From positions 1 to 64,000 of the forward strand of contig NZ_JABAIK010000014.1 in assembly GCF_012641465.1 (NCBI RefSeq): a stretch of 64,000 bases of DNA, in the 5' to 3' direction. Numbering within the stretch: the stretch's first letter is position 1; each line of letters opens with the position of its first letter. Under the pieces are notes generated by a model. It made no database searches and was not told the DNA's origin. It worked only from the letters and a program-made list of their open reading frames with translations. The stretch comes from Vibrio agarilyticus (lineage in GTDB: Bacteria > Pseudomonadota > Gammaproteobacteria > Enterobacterales > Vibrionaceae). Shown in pieces: positions 57,513 to 64,000 of the stretch. Made by a program: the position numbers and the translations under genes.

Positions 57513-59369
57513 TTAGTCGCGAATGTGGTAGTGGTGTGCCAAAAACGCTTTGAATTTTTTCACCACATGCAGACTGTGGCGCAGTAAATCGCGTTGGGTA
57601 CGATCAAGCTGATGCAGGTCAACGTGGTTTTGGCTGCCTGTTGCGCGGTTTTGCGGTGGCTCGGTTTGGTCACTGTCTGAGATCGCGAGCAATTGTTGAT
57701 TGAGCCGCATGCGAATAAACAGTTTCAACGCTTCGCTGAGGTTGTCTGCGCTCTCTTTTTCCAACAGCCCGATTTGTTGCAGCGCGCTGAGTCGTTCAAA
57801 GGTATTGGTTTGAGTTATCGCACACTCAAACGCTAAGGCGCGAACCCCGTGCACAATCGGAAAAATACCGGCGGTTTTAAGATCAACACCATGCTGGTCG
57901 TTTTTAACATAGCCAAAGAGGGTTAATGGCAGCGCAAAATGAATCGCTGGTCGCACCATCTCTTGCAAGGCGAGCATTCGCTGTTTGAGCTGAGTGGTCA
58001 GTGTCTCGCGTACTGGCGTGAGTAAATCGCGATTGCCAGCAACAGCATGAGCATCAGCAAAAATGGATAAATTCATCACATGCGTTGCTTGAGCCCGTTC
58101 AATCCAGAGGGTTAACGTTTGCTGCCACTGCTGCTGCGACCGAACCCAGTCAGGGTTACTGACCATCACGTTGCCTGGACATCTTGGGTAGCCAAGCTGC
58201 AATAGGGTATCGGTCAGTTGCTGCATTACTTGCGCGCATTCCGGCCAGTCGATGCCGTTCTCGATGATCAGCGCGTTGTCTTGATCGGTTTTGAGCACTT
58301 GCTCACCGCGACCTTCTGAGCCAAGAACGACCAAGCAGCACTGCGTTTGTCTGTCTTGCGGCACAATCAGTTGAAACGCTTTTTCCATGATGAGCTCATT
58401 AATTGCGGCGGTCAGTGCCATCATAAAGCGAGTACGAATGCCGTTGTTCACTAAGCTGGCCACCAGTTGGCGCTGTTTGGCTGAAGCTTGCACCAGTTCA
58501 TCAATGGTCGTCGCGCGATGAATCGCCAAACTCAGAACGTGCGAGTGAGTCGAAAATGTGCTGAGGATTTGAGTCATATCCAGCATGCCGACCGCGGCTC
58601 CGTTTTTGCACACCATAACTCGTTTCATGCGCTGGCGCGTCATCATCACCATAGCATGAAAAAGAAACGTCCCCTCCTCGACAAAGCAGACTGGCGCGGT
58701 GGCGATTTCGCCGATAGGCGTATTGGCGTCGTGAGAGTCCAACATCAAGGCGTGCAGCATATTGGTGCGAGTGACAATGCCATAATTTGCTGGTGTGGGA
58801 GCTTGATGGGCATCGTGAGTCAATTCGATGAGCGCGGCATCGACTCTTGCCGCTTTGAGGCGCTGCGTGACGGCTTGTATCGACAGCGTTGGCGACAAAA
58901 TGAGCGCAGGGTGATAAATCGAGGCATCCACCTTGGTCAGAATGAATTCGGCCAAATTTTGTTGTTGCTTGGCTGTGTCGATAAGCGCGTTACGTGTGGC
59001 TAAATCACTGGCAAAATAATCGGCAAAGGCGGCGTTGTTTTGGTAAAGCTGACGAAACAGATCACTTGGCACTAAATAGCAGAGCGTGTCTTCAAGGGCG
59101 ATGTAGTGATGGCGCGGCGTTGAATGCCATTGAGCCCGAACATCAAAAAGATCGTCATGAGTGTAGTGCGCCAAGATCTCCCCTGTGCTGGCATGACGTT
59201 CTTCGACGGTGCCCTTGATCACGACGTGTAAGCAACTGGCGCTATCAAGAGCAAAGAGTCGCTCATCGCTGCGATAATAGGCGACATCTAAGGCTCGATT
59301 GATCTGCTGCTGCTCGCGAGGCGTCAGTAGATTAAACGGGGCAATGGCCATATTGAGCGAATGTGGCAT
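57513..59369 (-). CDS. cNMP-binding / CBS / DUF294 nucleotidyltransferase
   Basis: Multi-domain signalling protein. An N-terminal cyclic-nucleotide-binding fold (about 1-120; LHVVIKGTVEERHASTGEI in part), a CBS pair at about 155-275 with the VMVCKNGAAVGMLDMTQIL-type segment (in part), a DUF294 nucleotidyltransferase core with GSEGRGEQVLKTDQDNAL (in part), metal site DQDN, and a C-terminal helical DUF294_C. 618 aa. This domain set resembles a GlnD-like uridylyltransferase for an unknown target. Paired with the exonuclease gene in the acetate-switch locus. In Vibrio the role here is not known to me. Confidence 0.88.
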   Translation of the reverse strand: MPHSLNMAIAPFNLLTPREQQQINRALDVAYYRSDERLFALDSASCLHVVIKGTVEERHASTGEILAHYTHDDLFDVRAQWHSTPRHHYIALEDTLCYLVPSDLFRQLYQNNAAFADYFASDLATRNALIDTAKQQQNLAEFILTKVDASIYHPALILSPTLSIQAVTQRLKAARVDAALIELTHDAHQAPTPANYGIVTRTNMLHALMLDSHDANTPIGEIATAPVCFVEEGTFLFHAMVMMTRQRMKRVMVCKNGAAVGMLDMTQILSTFSTHSHVLSLAIHRATTIDELVQASAKQRQLVASLVNNGIRTRFMMALTAAINELIMEKAFQLIVPQDRQTQCCLVVLGSEGRGEQVLKTDQDNALIIENGIDWPECAQVMQQLTDTLLQLGYPRCPGNVMVSNPDWVRSQQQWQQTLTLWIERAQATHVMNLSIFADAHAVAGNRDLLTPVRETLTTQLKQRMLALQEMVRPAIHFALPLTLFGYVKNDQHGVDLKTAGIFPIVHGVRALAFECAITQTNTFERLSALQQIGLLEKESADNLSEALKLFIRMRLNQQLLAISDSDQTEPPQNRATGSQNHVDLHQLDRTQRDLLRHSLHVVKKFKAFLAHHYHIRD

Positions 59370-59614
59370 TCAGCGTTCCTTATCCTAGTTTCAGTCGATG
59401 TCGCACGGCCGCTACGACCATTACAGCATGACAAAACTGCGCGGTTCCTCCAGACGACTTTGGTCTATACCCGTCGACTTCGCAACACGCGGTTCAGCGC
59501 ACGTAGAAAAGTATGGAATAAGGAAACACGCAAGGTCGCATATTCCCTTTTTATTCGGTTAGATACGAGGGATAATGCGCCGATTTTAACGTTTGCGCTG
59601 CGCGCTTTTTTTGG

Positions 59615-60802
59615 ATGTTGTGTATGTTTTCGCCGTCTCCTTATGGCTGGATTGCCCAGTATTTGATTGGTTTTTTCTTTGCTTACGGCGTCTATTTGCC
59701 TTTTTGGTCCTTGTGGCTCGAGGCGCAAAATGTCAACGCGGCAGACATTGGATTATTGCTTGGCCTTGGTCTGGCGGCGCGCTGCGTAGCTAACCTTTTT
59801 ATCACACCTCGATTTCATCGCCCGGACGCTATTTTGCCTGCGCTGCGGATCCTCAGTGCTGGTGCATTCTTGTTTATTACGCTGCACTTTTTTACCACCA
59901 GCAGTCTTTGGTTAATGGGCGCGGCGATTGTGCTGTTTAACCTCTGCTGTGGCCCGATTGTGCCGTTATCGGACGCGTTAGCGAACTACTACGCTCGGTT
60001 AAAAATGCTGGATTATGGTCGTACGCGATTGTGGGGATCGGTCGCTTTTGTCGCAGGCTCGACTGTGGTCGGGTATCTTGTCAGTCGATATGGTGCCAAC
60101 ATGATTTTGATCACCGCTTTGGTGGGCGTGGCGTTTAGTATTGTGATTGGTTTGCTAAATCCAACTCCCAGACCCACCAGCCACGCAAATGCAGCGCAGG
60201 CGCGCCCTAATTTGCTTCACTTGATGCGCGAAAATTCGGTGTGGCGTTTTTTGGCACTCATGGCGCTCATCCAAGGTAGCCATGCCGCGTATTACGCATT
60301 TAGCGCGCTTTACTGGAAACAGTCTGGTCATAGTGAAGAGATCATCGGCTTTTTGTGGAGCTTAGGGGTAGTGGCCGAAGTGGTGGTCTTTGCCTTTAGT
60401 CGTCGTTGGTTTGGCCGTTTTTCACTGCGCAGCTTATTTATTGTGGCATCGCTTGGTGTTGCACTTCGCTGGGGACTCACGGCGTCAACCACGGTATTAC
60501 CGGCACTGATTTTGGTGCAGCTGCTGCATGGAATTACCTTTGCGATGGCGCATATCGCTGCGATCCGCTATATCCAAAGCGCGCCAGAAAATCGCATGGT
60601 GGCTTTGCAAGCCTTGTACAACGCTTTACCGCTCGGCGGCTTTATCGCATTGATGACCACGCTCAGTGGTATTGGTTATGAGCTATGGGGCGCCAATGTG
60701 TTTTGGGCAATGGCCGCAATGGGCATTATGGCGTTGGTGATAAAGTTACCACCGGCGACTGACATGACGCAATCGACCAAAGAGCGCGGTGCGTCTGCGT
60801 AA
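59615..60802 (+). CDS. MFS transporter, HcaT family
   Basis: Major facilitator protein of the phenylpropionate/nucleoside symporter-like group. Twelve helices are visible; the HcaT-type start FFFAYGVYLPFWSLWLEAQ (in part) and the loop GLLLGLGLAARCVANL match E. coli HcaT in pattern. 395 aa from ATG 59615; ATG 59624 is an alternative. Divergent from the CBS gene, upstream of crbS. Substrate unknown; an aromatic acid or organic acid is likely. Confidence 0.85.
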   Translation: MLCMFSPSPYGWIAQYLIGFFFAYGVYLPFWSLWLEAQNVNAADIGLLLGLGLAARCVANLFITPRFHRPDAILPALRILSAGAFLFITLHFFTTSSLWLMGAAIVLFNLCCGPIVPLSDALANYYARLKMLDYGRTRLWGSVAFVAGSTVVGYLVSRYGANMILITALVGVAFSIVIGLLNPTPRPTSHANAAQARPNLLHLMRENSVWRFLALMALIQGSHAAYYAFSALYWKQSGHSEEIIGFLWSLGVVAEVVVFAFSRRWFGRFSLRSLFIVASLGVALRWGLTASTTVLPALILVQLLHGITFAMAHIAAIRYIQSAPENRMVALQALYNALPLGGFIALMTTLSGIGYELWGANVFWAMAAMGIMALVIKLPPATDMTQSTKERGASA

Positions 60803-60938
60803 TGCCGCAAAATTGACCTTACGTGTTGGTCTGTGGTGGGTTTCTTGATTTAATGAATTTGCTTTCTTGATGTTATGTAATTTTCTCTTTTCAAATGGCA
60901 TTAAACATCACTCTTAAAACAGATTCAGCGAGACCCCC

Positions 60939-63900
60939 ATGCATGGATGGTTTGTGGTACCCGTTTCGATGGCCTATCTTGGGCTGTTATTTTGGATTGC
61001 TTGGTATGGAGATAGAAATCCTCGCTGGCTAGCGCGCTGGCGTCCTTGGGTTTATAGCCTCTCTATCGCGGTCTTTTGCACCTCGTGGACCTTTTTTGGC
61101 ACGGTGGGGCAAGCGGCGAGCAATCCATGGTCGTTTTTGCCCATCTACCTTGGCCCCATTCTGATTTTTGTGTTGGGTTGGCGCATCATTGCGCGGCTGA
61201 TTTTGGTGGCCAAACGCGAGCACATTACCTCAATTGCTGATTTTATCGCCGCTCGTTACGGCAAGTCTCAAGGGCTTGCCGTCGTCGTGACGCTTATCGC
61301 GGTGGCGGGAATTTTACCCTACATCGCACTGCAACTGCGCGGGATCACGATGGGGCTGAGCATCGTCGCGCCACAGGTGATAACGGACGCCTCAGGTGAC
61401 AATCACATTTCTTGGATGGTGGTTGGCGCGCTTGCCGTGTTTACCATGTTGTTTGGTACGCGACATGTCGATAATACCGAGCATCACCGTGGCATGATGA
61501 TGGCGGTGGCGTTTGAGTCGGTGGTCAAACTATTGGCCTTTTTGCTGGTGGGCGGTTTTGTGCTGCATTTGGCGCTCACGGATGCAACGATTGATGTATG
61601 GCGCAGCGCCACACACAGTTATGCGCCGCCGAATGCCGCCACGCTGCTGATCCATACCGTGTTAACCATGTTGGCATTTCTTTGCTTACCTAGGCAGTTC
61701 CACACCATGGTGGTGGAAAACGAACGAGCGCAAGATCTGCATACCGCCCGCTGGCTGTTTCCTTGTTACTTACTGCTGATGGGGCTGTTTGTCCTACCGA
61801 TTGCGTGGGCCGGAGAAGCGCTTTTTACCAGCGTCGCGCGAGCTGATACATTTGTGCTGCGAATTCCGATGGCGCTTGAGGCCGATTGGGTGGCGCTGCT
61901 GGCGTTTGTCGGCGGCTTTTCTGCGGCCAGCGGCATGGTGATTGTCTCGACGATTGCGCTCGCCATCATGGTCTCTAATGGGTTAGTCATGCCGCTGTTA
62001 CTGCGCCATGTCAAACTGTCGCAGCGCGATAATCGTCAGTTTTCTACACTGTTGATGCGCATTCGTCGCGGGTTGATTGTGCTCTTACTGTTAGGTGCGT
62101 GGGGCTTTTATCACGCGCTGGACGCGATAAGCTCACTTTCGGCGATTGGCTTTCTCTCGTTTGCCGCAATCACGCAATTTGCACCGGCATTATTGGGGGC
62201 ACTTTATTGGCGGCAAGGTAATCGCAAAGGGGTCTACGCAGGACTGGCCGTTGGTTTTACTCTATGGCTTATCACGCTAATGAGTCAGACTGAACTGCTC
62301 GCTGGAGATGCGAGCAATAATGTGCTTATTTGGCTTATCACGCCACCTAGCATCATGGCGCAGTGGGGCGTAGTGAGTGCCGATTGGGGCATGCTTTTGA
62401 GCGTGGTTGCCAACGCGAGCTGCTTTATTGCGCTGTCACTGCTGACTCGGCCCAGTTTAAGTGAGCGCCTGCAATCGGCGTCTTTTATTGGCTCGCCCTT
62501 GCCAGAAGGTGAGAATCTCTCTTTGTACGAAAGCCGAGTGACGGTGGCAGAGCTTGAGATGCTGGCCTCGCGTTTTGTTGGCGAGTCACGTGTCCAAGCG
62601 GCATTTTTACACTATTGGGCTCAGCAGCCCGGTGAGCGTTTGGCTCACCAGCAGGCACCAGCAACGCTTATTCGTCACACGGAGCGAGTGCTGGCTGGGG
62701 TCTTTGGCGCATCCTCGGCAAAATTGGTGCTGACGTCGGCGCTGCAAGGGCGCAACATGCAACTTGAAGAAGTGGCGGCGATTGTCGATGAGGCCTCGGA
62801 GCTTTATGACTTTAGTCGCGGCTTACTGCAAGGGGCGATTGAGCATATTGGTCAAGGGATTGCGGTGGTGGATAAACAGCTCCGCTTGGTGGCTTGGAAT
62901 CAGCGGTATCTTGAGCTGTTTGACTTTCCATCGGGCCTTATTCAAGTGGGCCGTCCGATTGCCGATATCATTCGCCATAACGCGCAGCAAGGGCTTTGTG
63001 GCCCGGGCGATCCTGAAGAACATGTGCGGCGCCGAGTCTATTATCTGGAACAAGGATCGCGCCACACCTCCTCGCGAGTGCGCCCAGATGGCCGAGTGAT
63101 TGAGGTGCAAGGCAATCCCATGCCTGGCGGCGGCTTTGTGATGAGTTTTACCGATATCACGGTATTCCGTGATGCAGAACAAGCGTTGAAACAGGCCAAT
63201 GAGTCGTTAGAAGAGCGCGTTCAAGCGCGCACGAACGAGCTAGAAAAGCTCAATAAAAAACTGGTGGCCGCCACTCAACGTTCCGAGCATGAATCTCAAT
63301 CCAAATCGCGATTTTTGGCTGCGGTAAGCCATGACTTGATGCAACCGCTCAACGCCGCACGTTTGTTTGCATCGTCCCTTTCTGAAGTGGCGCGCGAGGC
63401 AGAAACTCAGCAGCTCGCGCACCACATTGAGAGTGCCCTGGGCGCCGCAGAAGATCTGATTGGCGATCTCTTGGATATCTCTCGTTTGGAGTCAGGCAAG
63501 CTTGATGTCAATGTTCGACCCTTGGCACTGAATACGGTGCTGGCCAATCTCAACGCTGAATTCAGCGCATTAGCGCGTACTCAAGGCATTCAATTTTCGA
63601 TGCAGCCCACCTCGTTAACTGTGCTGTCCGATCCCAAATTATTGCGTCGAGTGGTGCAAAACTTTTTGACCAACGCCTTTCGCTACAGCCCCAATGGAAA
63701 AGTGCTGCTCGGCGTGCGTCGGCAAGGGGATTTGGTACGTATTGATGTGTGGGACAATGGTCTGGGGATTGAGCCAGATAAACAGCAAGTCATATTTGAA
63801 GAATTTCATCGAGGAAGCCAAATTCGCGCCGATCAAGGCTTGGGTTTGGGGCTTGCGATATCAAAGGGCATCGCACACGTGCTAGGGCATCAAATTTCGA

Positions 63901-64000
63901 TGCGCTCATGGCCCGGTCGAGGCAGTGTTTTTTCTCTCACATTACAACGCACCCACAGTGTGACTCATGCTGCGCCTCGCACTGTGGCGACGCCATCCAA
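60939..64000 (+). CDS. crbS: symporter-linked sensor histidine kinase CrbS (3' end outside window)
   Basis: The open frame runs from ATG 60939 to the window end without a stop. Residues 1-500 form a sodium/solute symporter-like domain with about 12 helices (MHGWFVVPVSMAYLGLLF and onward). A STAC-like linker lies near 525-625, PAS at about 630-745 (AIEHIGQGIAVVDKQLRLVAWN in part), a coiled coil, HisKA with His798 in SHDLMQPL, and an ATPase domain (NAFRYSPNGK, DNGLGI, GLGLGLAI). A receiver domain may follow outside the window. In Vibrio cholerae CrbS with CrbR activates acs for acetate uptake; the location next to acs supports the name. Confidence 0.88.
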   Translation, partial: MHGWFVVPVSMAYLGLLFWIAWYGDRNPRWLARWRPWVYSLSIAVFCTSWTFFGTVGQAASNPWSFLPIYLGPILIFVLGWRIIARLILVAKREHITSIADFIAARYGKSQGLAVVVTLIAVAGILPYIALQLRGITMGLSIVAPQVITDASGDNHISWMVVGALAVFTMLFGTRHVDNTEHHRGMMMAVAFESVVKLLAFLLVGGFVLHLALTDATIDVWRSATHSYAPPNAATLLIHTVLTMLAFLCLPRQFHTMVVENERAQDLHTARWLFPCYLLLMGLFVLPIAWAGEALFTSVARADTFVLRIPMALEADWVALLAFVGGFSAASGMVIVSTIALAIMVSNGLVMPLLLRHVKLSQRDNRQFSTLLMRIRRGLIVLLLLGAWGFYHALDAISSLSAIGFLSFAAITQFAPALLGALYWRQGNRKGVYAGLAVGFTLWLITLMSQTELLAGDASNNVLIWLITPPSIMAQWGVVSADWGMLLSVVANASCFIALSLLTRPSLSERLQSASFIGSPLPEGENLSLYESRVTVAELEMLASRFVGESRVQAAFLHYWAQQPGERLAHQQAPATLIRHTERVLAGVFGASSAKLVLTSALQGRNMQLEEVAAIVDEASELYDFSRGLLQGAIEHIGQGIAVVDKQLRLVAWNQRYLELFDFPSGLIQVGRPIADIIRHNAQQGLCGPGDPEEHVRRRVYYLEQGSRHTSSRVRPDGRVIEVQGNPMPGGGFVMSFTDITVFRDAEQALKQANESLEERVQARTNELEKLNKKLVAATQRSEHESQSKSRFLAAVSHDLMQPLNAARLFASSLSEVAREAETQQLAHHIESALGAAEDLIGDLLDISRLESGKLDVNVRPLALNTVLANLNAEFSALARTQGIQFSMQPTSLTVLSDPKLLRRVVQNFLTNAFRYSPNGKVLLGVRRQGDLVRIDVWDNGLGIEPDKQQVIFEEFHRGSQIRADQGLGLGLAISKGIAHVLGHQISMRSWPGRGSVFSLTLQRTHSVTHAAPRTVATPS

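Overview
The window is bacterial chromosome from a Vibrio-like gammaproteobacterium (Vibrionaceae). The evidence is a set of gene orders and families typical of that group: bioH/gntX-nfuA, tex-greB/ompR-envZ, gmk-rpoZ-spoT-trmH-recG, yicC/rph-pyrE, hupA/purHD, aroQ-accBC-prmA-dusB-fis, an acs-crbS acetate-switch locus, Vibrio-type polar flagellin sequence, and many ERIC-like intergenic repeats. Base composition looks mid-range, near half GC, with one clearly AT-richer block at about 30.6-34.2 kb. The left edge cuts a tRNA-Asp gene that probably follows an rRNA operon, and the right edge cuts the crbS sensor kinase gene.

Layout. 1-5 kb: tRNA-Asp (partial), tRNA-Trp, then cysQ, nudE, nfuA and a ComF/GntX-family gene on the minus strand and bioH divergent. 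5-12 kb: tex and greB (minus) divergent from ompR-envZ (plus); a MITE-like element with perfect 19-bp inverted ends separates ompR from envZ. xanP follows with a clear PurR operator upstream. 12-18.7 kb: recG, trmH, spoT, rpoZ, gmk as one minus-strand block. 19-25 kb: a yej-type peptide ABC transporter (two permeases, binding protein, two separate ATPases). 25-30.5 kb: a very large calcium-binding-repeat lipoprotein and an orphan, diverged flagellin with a good sigma-28 promoter.

30.6-34.3 kb is the accessory part. A 27-bp direct repeat, one copy being the true 3' end of yicC and the other a displaced copy 3.65 kb away, brackets a small island. Inside are a DUF726-like serine hydrolase, a decayed IS5-family transposase, and an overlapping two-gene unit of an HNH endonuclease and a class I SAM methyltransferase. 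The 3' end of yicC is a known integration site for mobilisable islands in Vibrio. No integrase remains, so this looks like an immobilised remnant carrying a candidate defence cassette.

34.3-45 kb: yicC divergent from rph-pyrE (with an attenuator-like hairpin before pyrE), a hydroxyacid dehydrogenase, a YjaG-like protein, a CNNM/CBS membrane protein, hupA, a DUF1481 lipoprotein, and purH-purD with a PurR-like site. 45-54 kb: zntR, a chemoreceptor, a ZntB-like transporter, a 2H-phosphoesterase-like protein, fis, dusB, prmA, accC, accB, aroQ. 54.5-64 kb: acs, an exonuclease/nucleotidyltransferase-CBS pair, an HcaT-like MFS transporter, and crbS (symporter-linked histidine kinase), which in Vibrio cholerae turns on acs for acetate uptake.

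ERIC-like repeats are the dominant non-coding feature: six near-full copies, one copy with a classic ERIC core, one variant, and several relics. They sit between genes of the same operon (spoT/trmH, yejE/yejA, purH/purD) as well as at promoters (zntR, yicC/rph).
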